Assembly (NCBI RefSeq): GCF_004216895.1
Contig: NZ_SGXE01000001.1
Coordinates: forward strand, 868,001-932,000
Direction of reading: 5' to 3'
Length of the DNA: 64,000 bases
Origin: Aquimarina brevivitae
GTDB taxonomy: Bacteria; Bacteroidota; Bacteroidia; Flavobacteriales; Flavobacteriaceae
The translations under genes and the position numbers were made by a program. How positions within the stretch are numbered: position 1 is the first letter of the stretch; the number at the start of each line of letters is the position of its first letter. Positions 44,637-54,855 of the stretch are shown one piece after another. The notes below the pieces were generated by a model, which made no database searches, had not been told where the DNA came from, and saw only the letters and a program-made list of their open reading frames with translations.

Positions 44637-45929
44637 ATGAAGTATCATCCCATTGACAAGAAGCTTTTTATAAAAAATAGAAAAAATTTCACCAGCCAAA
44701 TGAAACCCAGCAGTATTGCTGTATTTAACAGTAATGATATCTATCCAATAGGAGCAGATAGTACAATGCCCTTTCAGCAGGCTCGTGATTTGTTTTATTT
44801 AAGCGGTGTGGATCAAGAAGAAAGTATTTTAATTCTTTTTCCGGACGCACCCCATGATAAGCACAAAGAAATGTTATTTCTAAAAGAGACGAATGAACAT
44901 ATTGCAGTTTGGGAAGGAGAAAAATTAACTAAAGAAAGAGCTTTTGAGGTTTCTGGAATTAAAAATGTGTTTTGGTTAAAAGATTTTGAAAAAGTGTTTT
45001 TTGAAATCATGACACAGTGCGATACCGTATATGTAAATACCAATGAACACTATAGGGCAAATGTGGAGACAGAAACCAGAGAAGATCGTTTTACAAAATG
45101 GTGGAAATCAAAGTATCCTGCACATGCTGTAGCTAAAAGCAATCCTATTTTGCAACGCTTACGATCTATCAAGGATCCAATCGAGTTAGAGATTATGCAA
45201 ACCGCTTGTAATATCACTGAAAAAGGATTTAGGAGGTTACTTAATTTCGTAAAGCCTGGTGTGATGGAATATAATCTTGAGGCTGAATTATTGCACGAGT
45301 TCATCAATAATAGATCCAGAGGATTTGCGTATACTCCGATAATCGCAAGTGGCAATAATGCCAATGTATTACACTATATAGAAAATAATCAAGAGTGTAA
45401 AGCTGGAGATTTAATTTTGATCGATGCCGGAGCAGAATACGCCAACTACTCTAGTGATTTATCAAGAACGATCCCTGTTTCGGGTACCTTTACAAAACGA
45501 CAAAAAGAGGTATATAATGCGGTGTTGAAGGTAAAAAATGACGCTACCAAAATGCTAGTGCCAGGAGCTATCTGGGCAGATTACCATGTGGAGGTAGGTA
45601 AATTAATGACTTCAGCACTGTTGGATCTTGGTCTATTGGACAAAGCTGATGTACAAAATGAAGATCCAGATTGGCCAGCATATAAGAAATACTTTATGCA
45701 CGGCACTTCCCATCATATAGGTCTAGACACTCACGATTATGGAATCCTTACAGAGCCAATGCAACCTAATATGGTGTTTACGGTAGAGCCTGGTATTTAT
45801 ATCCCTGATGAAGGTTTTGGTATTCGACTAGAAGATGATGTCGTTGTACAGGCAAATGGAGAGCCGGTAAATCTGATGGGTAATATTCCTATCGAAGCTG
45901 ACGAAATTGAAGAACTAATGAATTTTTAA
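44637..45929 (+). CDS. pepP: Xaa-Pro aminopeptidase, M24 family
   Basis: The 430-residue enzyme removes N-terminal residues before proline. The N-terminal domain (about 1-165) is followed by the pita-bread fold. The metal ligands are Asp in IDAGAEYANYSSDLSRT (two Asp), His in HGTSHHIGLDTHD, Glu in VEPGIYIPDEG and Glu in IRLEDDVVV. There is no signal peptide, so it is cytoplasmic. A terminator follows at 45948. Confidence 0.93.
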   Translation: MKYHPIDKKLFIKNRKNFTSQMKPSSIAVFNSNDIYPIGADSTMPFQQARDLFYLSGVDQEESILILFPDAPHDKHKEMLFLKETNEHIAVWEGEKLTKERAFEVSGIKNVFWLKDFEKVFFEIMTQCDTVYVNTNEHYRANVETETREDRFTKWWKSKYPAHAVAKSNPILQRLRSIKDPIELEIMQTACNITEKGFRRLLNFVKPGVMEYNLEAELLHEFINNRSRGFAYTPIIASGNNANVLHYIENNQECKAGDLILIDAGAEYANYSSDLSRTIPVSGTFTKRQKEVYNAVLKVKNDATKMLVPGAIWADYHVEVGKLMTSALLDLGLLDKADVQNEDPDWPAYKKYFMHGTSHHIGLDTHDYGILTEPMQPNMVFTVEPGIYIPDEGFGIRLEDDVVVQANGEPVNLMGNIPIEADEIEELMNF

Positions 45930-45947
45930 TAGAGTTTAAGAAAAATT

Positions 45948-45979
45948 AAAAAAGGCATCTTGATTAGATGCCTTTTTTT
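45948..45979 (+). terminator. Terminator of pepP
   Basis: AAAAAAGGCATCT (45948-45960), loop TGATT, then AGATGCCTTTTTTT (45966-45979). Confidence 0.9.
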
Positions 45980-46335
45980 GTTGTATGTGATGGGGTAGAA
46001 TTAGGTAAACTATTATTTCGTATAAAATTGTTCCTTACCTAAGAGGCTACGTGATATTGAAGAATTTTTCATTTTTCATTTTTATAAAAAAAAGTTAAAA
46101 AAACTTCCATTTTATAAATAAGTGTCTTACATTTAAGTACTTAACAACAACCTCACACAATGAAATCAATTAGCAAACTTCCACAACCACTGCGGAAAAC
46201 TTTCCTTGTTTCCCCATTATTACTAAAGTTTAATTCTTGTATATTCTTTAGTTCTTAGGATTATTTAGGCTTTTATTAAAGCCCAATTTCACACATTCAG
46301 TACACAATTCATTTTAAAACTCAATTCACATCACA
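45980..46335 (+). promoter_or_regulatory. Leader region of the RHS operon with a possible 32-codon ORF
   Basis: TACATTTA at 46128-46135 is one base from the -7 consensus and would start transcription near 46142. A small frame at 46160-46258 (MKSISKLPQPLRKTFL, 32 residues) is basic and then hydrophobic, and could be a leader peptide or chance. Nothing else is recognised before the RHS gene at 46336. Confidence 0.35.
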
Positions 46336-49300
46336 ATGAAAAAGTTGAAGCTTTGTATCGTTTTGATACAATTATCTTCCTATTTGGTAATTGCTCAGAA
46401 CGATCCGTTTAAAGTCAATGTCATTCCCCCATCACCAGAAGCAGCTCAATTAGCTAAATATGCAGATATCCCGGTAAGTTTGTATACTGGTACTCCTAAT
46501 ATCAGTATACCGCTATATACTATTCAAGAACGAGGCATCACCTTACCTATTTCCTTAAGTTATCATGCTTCCGCGCATAAAGTTGAAACCGTTGCTCCAA
46601 GAACTGGATTAGGATGGAGTTTGAATGCAGGAGGCGTCATTACTCGAAGTGTAAGAGGTGTTCCGGATGAATACGATTCGGGTCAGATAACGGGATTTTT
46701 AGCTCAAGCCCAACAAATGCGAGCTATGGATTCAATTTGTTCTAAAGACCCCTCGCTTTGCGTAGAAGCTTATACCAGAATTGAGGATAACAATCTTAAG
46801 GCAGAGTTGCTCGATTATTTAACAAGAGGATGTAGAGATGCTGAGCCTGATCTTTTCTATTTTAATGTTAGCGGTTACACGGGTAGTTTTCAGTTTGATT
46901 GGGAAGGTAATATTATAATCGCTTCAGAGGATCCAATTAAGATTGAACCCATAGGATTGGCTCCAAACAATGATCAATTTATTTCAGGTTGGGAACTCAC
47001 AGCCCCCAATGGGATTAAGTACTTATTTACGGCGATAGAAACTCAGCGAAATTTTGAACTTATTGATATAAACGATATTTGCCGTTCTTTTTTAAACGAT
47101 ATACGGCCTCCACAGGGATGGTTTTTAACCGAAATAAATGACCCCAATACGGATAGTACAATTAATTTTGATTATGAACCTTATTATCAGAAAACGTATG
47201 TTCAGTCTATGTCATCAAGGACGCATGACTTTATTTATTTTGACATACAGAATGATTATTCCAGTAGTGAGCGAAAACTAAGGGTAGATATTGATGGTCA
47301 GTATTTAAAACGAATAACGACTTCTTCTGGATTAACAACTATCGATTTTTTTCAGGATCGATCTTTTCGAAGAACTGATTTTGGTATAGGTAATGGGGAT
47401 AATGAATTGTATCCTCTAGGGGGACTAGCTGTTACTGATAGCAGGGATAAAGTTGTAGATAATTGGAAATTTGGTTATGATAATTCTACGGGAAGACTGA
47501 CCCTAAAGTCAGTACAAAAAATTTCAGAAAATAACATACCGCCCTATCAATTTGAATATAAAGGTTCCCTGCCTCCGACTACTTCATTTCAGAGGGATCA
47601 TTGGGGGTTTTACAATGATAATAGCGCTAAAACCTTTGTACCTCACACGATGTTTGGAGATCGTGAGCTACCAGGGGCAGATCGTTCACCTCACCCAACA
47701 AAGGTTACCCAAGGACTAATTCAAAAAATTATTTATCCAACTGGTGGTTACGATGCATTTACTTTTGAGCCACACGACTATAGTTACAAACAAGGTACTG
47801 AACTGATTAAAGAAGAAACTATTCCTTACACATACAATGCGTCAGCACCAGATTACCCCAGAAATATAGGTCTCAATGAAATGGTAACTCCGTTTACTAA
47901 GAATGATGATAGTCCAGTAAAACTAACGATTAATGCTACTTATCTTAATGGGGACATATTTGGCCCCTTTAGACATAACGTAACAGTTAAAATAGTAGAT
48001 GATAAAAATGAGATAGCTTGCGATCAGTGTTACTTTTTTCAACCTGGATTTTATTCTGAACCTGAGTTTGAAGATGAAGAAAGAATAGATCAACGTGTGA
48101 GTGTAATTATCAAAGATTTATATCCAGGAGATTACCAATTAGTTGTCTCTACTGAAATTCCTCAAGGCACAGATCTGAACGGTTTAGTCGAAGCAGCAAG
48201 CGCTAATGTTTTTTGGGAGTCAGGTACCGGCAATTTTTTTACGGAAATAAGACAAGGGGGTGGATCGCGAATTGCAAAAATTCAACGTCATTATGGTTAT
48301 AGCAATGAGGATAAAATTTTGAAATATGATTATAGAAAAGAAGAAGATGGAGCAAATAAGTCAACAGGTTCTCTTCTGGAATTTAAGCAAATTTATGAAG
48401 ATGTAGTAAATTATTGTGTAGTTTCTGGTCCATTTGGTGACATATGTCAGGATGATCAAAAGTTGGTTCGATCTGCTCAAAATCGATCTGCATTAGGTTC
48501 CACTCAAGGAAGCCATGTTGGATATCAAAGTGTTGCCATACGATACGGAAATCAAGCAGAAAACGGTAAATCGGTTCATTACTTTACCTCTCCACATATC
48601 TATGGAGATACCAGGAAAGATGAAGTACCTTTTCCTCCAGCTATTAGTTTTGATTATAAAAGAGGGTTACAAACGGGATTGGAAGATTACAATGCCAATG
48701 GTGATTTAGTTCGAAAGTTAAAAAACGACTACAAGTTTGAGCAAACTTGGATTAGAGCTTTGAAAATGGGTTGGAAAAGGCCAAGAACTAGTCCTCAATA
48801 CGCTAGAAATTTTACTATGCTACAGGATTTGGCTTGGGGTAGATATGCTAATGTTTTAGGGTTTTCGCAATTGAAAAAAACAGAGGAAACATTATATCTC
48901 GGTGAAAACTTTGATAAAGAATTTACAACCGTAAAAGAATATACATACTACAATACCCATAACCAATTGTTTGAAGAATCGACTACGGATAGTGAGAACA
49001 AAAAAATCATAACACAATATAAATACCCACTCGATTACGCAAGAGGTACTTCTGCTGTTTTGGATGCGATGCAGGATAGAAATTTAATTGCAGGTGTTGT
49101 GGAAAAAGTGGTATTTGAAGAGAGTGAAACGGGTACAAAAAGATTGCTTTCCGCCCAAAAAACAGATCATAAGTTTTATTCAGGCAATATATATCCTCAT
49201 ACAATTCATACCGCTAAGGTCAACGAACCTATTACTACATTAAGTCCTTTCTTTACTGCAAAATATTTATACGAACCTAGATATGAATTTAAGGAGTATA

Positions 49301-49830
49301 GCACCTATGGTAATCTATTAGAGCAAGCTGAACTTTATGGTAATATTACTGCTTATATCTGGGATAATGATGGAGTATATCCTATAGCTAAGGCAATTAA
49401 TGCAGAAAGAAATGAAATTTTCTACACTAGTTTTGAAGCAAACGGTGATTTAGGAAATGCTAAAACCGGAGCCAGGTATTTAAATGGAAGTAGTTATACC
49501 ATTCCACCCGCTCAAAGACCCTATGGAAATAATCTGGTAATGACTTATTGGTATTATCAAAATGGGCAATGGCAATTACAAAATGAGATTCCTTATCAAT
49601 CGACCATTTCACATTATGGGGCTAGTAGATTAGATGAGATACGCGTATATCCGGAAGATGCACACATGTCAACTTTTACTTACCAAAATCTCGTAGGCGT
49701 CAATACGGTATCAGATCCTAACAATACTACAACCTATTATGGGTACGATGACCAGAAAAGATTGAAAACAATAAGGGATCAGGAATACAATATACTGGAA
49801 CAGTATGAATACAATTTTAATAAGCAATAA
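46336..49830 (+). CDS. Secreted RHS/YD-type protein, first shell component
   Basis: The 1164-residue protein has a signal peptide ending VIAQ. The N-terminal stretch (PSPEAAQLAKYADIPVSLYTGTPNISIPLYTI, cited in part) and GLGWSLNAGGVITRSVRG are typical of the first protein of flavobacterial RHS loci. YD-type motifs are scattered later (KILKYDYRKEE, NNTTTYYGYDDQKRLKTIRD), ending EQYEYNFNKQ. It probably forms part of a beta-helical cage that holds a toxin. It is followed after 12 bp by the DUF6443 gene; the four genes form one operon. Confidence 0.82.
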   Translation: MKKLKLCIVLIQLSSYLVIAQNDPFKVNVIPPSPEAAQLAKYADIPVSLYTGTPNISIPLYTIQERGITLPISLSYHASAHKVETVAPRTGLGWSLNAGGVITRSVRGVPDEYDSGQITGFLAQAQQMRAMDSICSKDPSLCVEAYTRIEDNNLKAELLDYLTRGCRDAEPDLFYFNVSGYTGSFQFDWEGNIIIASEDPIKIEPIGLAPNNDQFISGWELTAPNGIKYLFTAIETQRNFELIDINDICRSFLNDIRPPQGWFLTEINDPNTDSTINFDYEPYYQKTYVQSMSSRTHDFIYFDIQNDYSSSERKLRVDIDGQYLKRITTSSGLTTIDFFQDRSFRRTDFGIGNGDNELYPLGGLAVTDSRDKVVDNWKFGYDNSTGRLTLKSVQKISENNIPPYQFEYKGSLPPTTSFQRDHWGFYNDNSAKTFVPHTMFGDRELPGADRSPHPTKVTQGLIQKIIYPTGGYDAFTFEPHDYSYKQGTELIKEETIPYTYNASAPDYPRNIGLNEMVTPFTKNDDSPVKLTINATYLNGDIFGPFRHNVTVKIVDDKNEIACDQCYFFQPGFYSEPEFEDEERIDQRVSVIIKDLYPGDYQLVVSTEIPQGTDLNGLVEAASANVFWESGTGNFFTEIRQGGGSRIAKIQRHYGYSNEDKILKYDYRKEEDGANKSTGSLLEFKQIYEDVVNYCVVSGPFGDICQDDQKLVRSAQNRSALGSTQGSHVGYQSVAIRYGNQAENGKSVHYFTSPHIYGDTRKDEVPFPPAISFDYKRGLQTGLEDYNANGDLVRKLKNDYKFEQTWIRALKMGWKRPRTSPQYARNFTMLQDLAWGRYANVLGFSQLKKTEETLYLGENFDKEFTTVKEYTYYNTHNQLFEESTTDSENKKIITQYKYPLDYARGTSAVLDAMQDRNLIAGVVEKVVFEESETGTKRLLSAQKTDHKFYSGNIYPHTIHTAKVNEPITTLSPFFTAKYLYEPRYEFKEYSTYGNLLEQAELYGNITAYIWDNDGVYPIAKAINAERNEIFYTSFEANGDLGNAKTGARYLNGSSYTIPPAQRPYGNNLVMTYWYYQNGQWQLQNEIPYQSTISHYGASRLDEIRVYPEDAHMSTFTYQNLVGVNTVSDPNNTTTYYGYDDQKRLKTIRDQEYNILEQYEYNFNKQ

Positions 49831-49842
49831 ATCGAAATAGTT

Positions 49843-52800
49843 ATGAATAATTCAACAAGACTTGATAGTTTACCTATTCAATTTATAATCATTGTATTGC
49901 TGTTGACGACTATTTCGGTTAGCGCGCAGTATATCACTGGACCTTCTACGGTTAATAGAGGTAGTAAAACCATACATACTTATTATCCCCCATCAGGGAC
50001 CATACCTTTTAATTACCGCTGGGAAATTACCGGGGACCAATCTTATCGATCATTAGGAGGATATAGCATTGAAGTCACCTGGTCTAACTATGCCTCATCA
50101 GGACTTATAAAGTTCGTTTCTTTTACGGGTAATGCACAGCAAAGTGTTACTATTGTTGCTCCACCACCACCGCCACCGCCACCGGTGGTTACGAACACCA
50201 AAAAATGCGGATTAGGAACATTAACCATGGTGGCTTCAGGTGCACCCTATGGGGGTTCTTACAGATGGTATAATAGTAATAACGTTTACTTGGGGAGTGG
50301 ACAAACCAGAAGTACTACGTTTTCTTTCAGCCTTGGTAATCCAATACAAGAAAGAATATTTTATGTCAGTACTTATAAGAATGGGGTAGAAAGTGCAAAA
50401 ACTCAAGTCACAGCTCGCTCTTATCCTTTGCCCTCATCTGTTAGTGCAGGAGCAGATAGTACTTTTTGCATAACTGATTCATTTCATTTTTTACAAGGGT
50501 ATCCATCAGGTGGGACATGGTCAGGAAATGGGGTTTTCGGATTCTTTTCTAGCTATTATTTTAGTCCAGGAACTGCTACATCAGGTCAACATACGTTAAC
50601 CTATACCTATACCAATCAGTATGGTTGTAGTCGCTCTGATACAAAAATTGTGACGGTTAGAGAGCTACCTATAGTTTACGCTGGCGAAGATTTAGGCCTG
50701 TTTAAAGATGGTGGAAGATACAACCTATCAAGAGTATTGGGGATTACTGAATCGGTACAGACGAATAGTTTTCAACTACAAAATAATAATACTACTTCAG
50801 TAGGAATATGGAGTGGAAATGGAGTGGTAGAAGATGGTCCTTGGTTTAACCCATCTATAGTCAATGGTACTAGTGTAGTTACCTATACGTATTCAGATGG
50901 CTATTGCAGCAATTCTGACAATAGAATTATAACTACCTATGACCCGCCTGAGATTACTTATCAGGGAGATTTAGTGCTAACTGACGACGAACCTACTGAA
51001 AAATTATCTTCTAACCAGGATTATCCGAGTTACCAATGGTATAAGGATAATATTCCAATTAGTGGCGCGATTAATAAAGACTATATCCTATCTGAACCAG
51101 GTAACTATTCGTTGAAAATCACTCTTCAGGGTGGAACCACCAGGTTTACTGATCCTGTGGTAGTGTATAAAAACAGTGATTTGGTGAATTATGTAAGGGT
51201 GCGCTCCGTGCAGCAGGAAGGATTTATGTCAGAATTATCGGTTCAACAGGCACCTGTATCACAAGTCAAAACTGTAACAAATTATCTGGATTACATGGGT
51301 AGGGCATTACAATCGGTGACTAAACAGTTTTCTCCTCAAAAAAAGGACTTGGTAACGGTAGCTACCTATGATCAATTCGGAAGACAAACAATAAAATATT
51401 TGCCTTATGTAGCTAGTTATGGGAGTGGAGCATTTAAACAGTTTGATGTTAGAGATCTTAGCTCAAGTCCACAGTATTTATTTTATCAAAATACAACCGA
51501 TAAAATAGCCAATACCAAAGATCCCTGGTCAAAAAGTAGGGTGGAAGCTTCTCCATTGAATAGGGTAATAGAACAAGGTGCGGTTGGGGAGGATTGGCAA
51601 CTGAGATCAGGACACACCATTAGGATGGATTATGCTACCAATTCTGACCTGGATGATATACCTATATGGGTAAAAACAGCAGAAGGTTTGAAGGCCAGTA
51701 AAAAATATGATCTTAATACATTAACACTGAATCAAACCACTAATGAGAACGGTCACTTAACTAGGACTTTTACTGACAAAAGAGGCAATAAACTTTTAGA
51801 AGAAACAGAGGATGGTCGGGGATGGAGAAACATAAATTATGTATTTGACAGCAAGGGCAGAATGACCTATGTAATTCCACCACAGACTATGGATATGTTA
51901 GTTTCCTCCTATCCCAAATTCATACCTAATACCGTTCTTGAGCAAGAATGTTATCGCTATGAATATGACTACCGCGATAGAGTTATTGTCAAACAACTTC
52001 CTGGTGCTGCCCCAATTTTTATGGTGTATGATCGGTGGGATCGATTAGTACTTTCTCAAGATGGTAATCAGCGAATTAATGACCAATGGAGTTTTACAAA
52101 ATACGACGCTCTTAATCGACCAGTTATGACGGGTGTTACTGTGTTGTCAGGTGATAGAGCTTTCGTTCAGCAGCAGGTAGATCAGTTCTATGACCAAGTT
52201 CAAGTTAATGATTATTTAAGATACGAAGAATTAGGAGCACATCAGCATGGGTATACGAATCAGTCTTTTCCGACTATTAATGCTATCTCTGATGTAATTC
52301 TATCAGTAACCTACTATGATAATTATGATTTTGTATATCAACCCGGATGGCAAGGGCCGATGGGTATTGTAAAATTTATACCTGAGTTAGCTATTGATGA
52401 ATATCTCAGTAGACCCAAAGGTAAAGTGACAGGAACTAAAATTAACATCTTGGGCTCTCAAGATTATGTGTACTATGTAAGTTTTTATGATGATAAGTAT
52501 CGATTGATACAAAGCACTTCAACCAATCATTTAAATGGAACAGATAGGTATACAACCAGCTATGATTTTGTGGGAAAGGTTTTGCAAGAAAAAAGAACCC
52601 ATCAAGCGCTAAATGATCAATTAATTATTCACAAAGAATTCACCTATGATCATCATGGCAGACCTCTGAAAACCTATCATACTATAAATGATGGAGATAA
52701 AATTTTGTTGTCTGATAATCAGTATAACGAAATAGGGGAATTGATAGAGAAAAACTTACATTCGACTGATAATGGAGCTAACTTTTTACAAAGTATAGAT

Positions 52801-53355
52801 TATCGTTACAACATTAGGGGTTGGCTTAAAACGATCAATAATCCTCAATTAACGTTTAATCCTGAAAATAATGATGATACCAACGATCTCTTTGGTATGG
52901 AACTATACTATAATGATAGGGAGGCAACTTTAAACAATTCGCCCAGTTATAACAAAAATATTTCTGCCGTTACATGGAAAAGTGCAGCGCAGCAAGAAGA
53001 ACAAGGATATGTATATACCTATGATCGCTCGAATAGACTAAAAACAGCATCCTATATAAACCTTTCGGATCCTTTAAAAAACGGCAGGTATTCTGTCGGA
53101 GGTTTACAAGGAATTATCGAGGATACCGGAATAAGCTATGATAAGAACGGTAATATATTGCATTTAAAGCGATATGGACTTTTAGCAGGTAATACTGGTG
53201 TAATAGATGATTTATTTTATCAATATAATGGTAATCAGTTGATTTCCGTAGATGATAGTGGCGACGCCTCGTTAGGATATAAAACCTCTGGTAGTATACA
53301 AAACGCAAACATACCCGCGCCAAATACCTTTTTGGGTACAGGAACCAATCGTTAA
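49843..53355 (+). CDS. Secreted DUF6443/YD-repeat protein lacking its RHS core
   Basis: The 1170-residue protein has a signal peptide (to SVSAQ), Ig/PKD-like modules (about 30-440) with a polyproline linker (APPPPPPPP) near residue 107-114, then DUF6443 (about 455-600, QAPVSQVKTVTNYLDYMGRA). YD repeats follow up to ISYDKNGNILHLKRYG and YNGNQLISVDDSGDASLGYK. In related proteins the chain continues straight into YDxNGN...DGRK and the RHS core. Here it ends after a 23-residue tail (..NTFLGTGTNR). The missing part is supplied by the next two genes. The intact frame and clean stop argue against sequencing error. Confidence 0.8.
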   Translation: MNNSTRLDSLPIQFIIIVLLLTTISVSAQYITGPSTVNRGSKTIHTYYPPSGTIPFNYRWEITGDQSYRSLGGYSIEVTWSNYASSGLIKFVSFTGNAQQSVTIVAPPPPPPPPVVTNTKKCGLGTLTMVASGAPYGGSYRWYNSNNVYLGSGQTRSTTFSFSLGNPIQERIFYVSTYKNGVESAKTQVTARSYPLPSSVSAGADSTFCITDSFHFLQGYPSGGTWSGNGVFGFFSSYYFSPGTATSGQHTLTYTYTNQYGCSRSDTKIVTVRELPIVYAGEDLGLFKDGGRYNLSRVLGITESVQTNSFQLQNNNTTSVGIWSGNGVVEDGPWFNPSIVNGTSVVTYTYSDGYCSNSDNRIITTYDPPEITYQGDLVLTDDEPTEKLSSNQDYPSYQWYKDNIPISGAINKDYILSEPGNYSLKITLQGGTTRFTDPVVVYKNSDLVNYVRVRSVQQEGFMSELSVQQAPVSQVKTVTNYLDYMGRALQSVTKQFSPQKKDLVTVATYDQFGRQTIKYLPYVASYGSGAFKQFDVRDLSSSPQYLFYQNTTDKIANTKDPWSKSRVEASPLNRVIEQGAVGEDWQLRSGHTIRMDYATNSDLDDIPIWVKTAEGLKASKKYDLNTLTLNQTTNENGHLTRTFTDKRGNKLLEETEDGRGWRNINYVFDSKGRMTYVIPPQTMDMLVSSYPKFIPNTVLEQECYRYEYDYRDRVIVKQLPGAAPIFMVYDRWDRLVLSQDGNQRINDQWSFTKYDALNRPVMTGVTVLSGDRAFVQQQVDQFYDQVQVNDYLRYEELGAHQHGYTNQSFPTINAISDVILSVTYYDNYDFVYQPGWQGPMGIVKFIPELAIDEYLSRPKGKVTGTKINILGSQDYVYYVSFYDDKYRLIQSTSTNHLNGTDRYTTSYDFVGKVLQEKRTHQALNDQLIIHKEFTYDHHGRPLKTYHTINDGDKILLSDNQYNEIGELIEKNLHSTDNGANFLQSIDYRYNIRGWLKTINNPQLTFNPENNDDTNDLFGMELYYNDREATLNNSPSYNKNISAVTWKSAAQQEEQGYVYTYDRSNRLKTASYINLSDPLKNGRYSVGGLQGIIEDTGISYDKNGNILHLKRYGLLAGNTGVIDDLFYQYNGNQLISVDDSGDASLGYKTSGSIQNANIPAPNTFLGTGTNR

Positions 53356-53363
53356 AAGGGTAT

Positions 53364-54848
53364 ATGAAAATAGTTATAATGAGATTCATACATAAATATA
53401 TAGTGTTCTTTGTTGGGCTAGCATTACAAAACTTGGTAACCGGACAGATATTACCTGAGTCTACCTTTAATTATGATGATAATGGTAATTTGATCGTTGA
53501 TACCAATAAAAATATTGTTTCCATCACCTACAATATTCTGAACTTACCAGAAGAAATTACTTTTTCAGATGGGCGAAAAATTCGAAATACGTACGATGCC
53601 AGTGGAAATAAACTATCACAAAAAGTAATCCTGGAAAATGGTAGCCAGCAATTAAAAAAAGATTATGTAAAAGCAATAATCTATAGCTCTAATTCATTGG
53701 AGTTTATACATACGACAGAAGGATATGTAGAACCGGATAATGATCGATTTATATATGTGTATCAGTATAAGGATTTGGTGAAAAACATTCGGTCTTCATT
53801 TAGTGATACCGATCGCGATGGGCACATTGATACCGTGGTAGGATACGTGGATAAAGATGGTGATGGTGATTTTAGTCAAGAGGTAAAAGAAGAGAAGGAT
53901 TATTATCCTTTTGGACTTAAAATGCTAACGGAAACGAATGTAATCCGAGGTAGAAAACATGAGTATGGCTTTGCCGGCAAAGAAGAAATTGAAGCTTTTG
54001 ATTTAGATTGGAATGACTTTGGAGCCAGAATGTATGAGAGCGCTTTAGGAAGATGGCATAGTATTGATCCCTTAGCAGAGAAATATCTTGGGATATCGAT
54101 TTACAGCTATACTGCAAACAATCCAATAAAATATTATGATCCCGATGGCATGAGGATCGCAGAGGGTAGTATTTTTAAATGGAAAATAGAAAAGACAAAA
54201 ATAATAGTAAAACGTGCCTTACTACAAGTTGCTGAAAAGGCTGTAAAAGCTACAAATCAAAATAAAGCACTCGGTAAAAATTTAAGTGATCGGGTTGCAG
54301 TTCTAGGAGAAACAATAAGTAATTTAAATACACTGGAGAAAAGCTCACAAGTTTATAGCTTAAATACAGGAAAAGAAGAAAATGGTGTTTCTTATGATTT
54401 ATCTACAGGAAATATAAACATAGATTATACAAGTACAGCTACATTTGCTCATGAAACTAGACATGCCGGCCATTTTGAAACAAGAAGATTAGGTTTTGAT
54501 AAATCATCTGGTAATACTGTGGCACAAGATACTCATGATGAAGTAGATGGATTTCAGTCGCAATGGGCTTATGATCCGTCTAGTCTTCCATCAAAAGTGA
54601 ATTCAAAAGCGGATATTACACCTAAGTGGGTACAACTTCAACGTAATCCAACAACAGGAGATATGCCATACAGGCTTGGAGGAAGTGCCAACACAGGTCA
54701 AAGTCCTTTAAATATTGATTCAACAAGATATGAATTTATTAAAGCATACCCTCATCAAAGAGCATTGTACATAGAAAAATATGGTGATGAAAAATATAAG
54801 GACAAGACTCTTATTGATTTATTCCAAAACACTCACTACAAGAAATAA
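53364..54848 (+). CDS. RHS core with HExxH metallopeptidase tip, cassette A
   Basis: The 494-residue protein has its own signal peptide (to NLVTGQ); Met1 or Met6 (53379) may start it, 8 or 23 bp after the DUF6443 stop. Then comes the YD/RHS core (FNYDDNGNLIVD to about residue 260), with an inserted calcium-type loop (DTDRDGHID, DKDGDGDF), DYYPFGLKM, GARMYESALGRWHSIDPLAEKY and ANNPIKYYDPDGM. The DHLGNIR signature is degraded to DLVKNIRSS. The tail has HETRH at residues 363-367 and Glu 26 residues after the second His (HDEVDGF). This is a probable zinc protease toxin. No immunity gene follows. Confidence 0.82.
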   Translation: MKIVIMRFIHKYIVFFVGLALQNLVTGQILPESTFNYDDNGNLIVDTNKNIVSITYNILNLPEEITFSDGRKIRNTYDASGNKLSQKVILENGSQQLKKDYVKAIIYSSNSLEFIHTTEGYVEPDNDRFIYVYQYKDLVKNIRSSFSDTDRDGHIDTVVGYVDKDGDGDFSQEVKEEKDYYPFGLKMLTETNVIRGRKHEYGFAGKEEIEAFDLDWNDFGARMYESALGRWHSIDPLAEKYLGISIYSYTANNPIKYYDPDGMRIAEGSIFKWKIEKTKIIVKRALLQVAEKAVKATNQNKALGKNLSDRVAVLGETISNLNTLEKSSQVYSLNTGKEENGVSYDLSTGNINIDYTSTATFAHETRHAGHFETRRLGFDKSSGNTVAQDTHDEVDGFQSQWAYDPSSLPSKVNSKADITPKWVQLQRNPTTGDMPYRLGGSANTGQSPLNIDSTRYEFIKAYPHQRALYIEKYGDEKYKDKTLIDLFQNTHYKK

Positions 54849-54855
54849 TTTCACT

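Noticed and set aside
54781..54855. Longer N-terminus of RHS cassette B
   Set aside because: It would overlap the end of cassette A and hide the signal peptide that begins at 54856.
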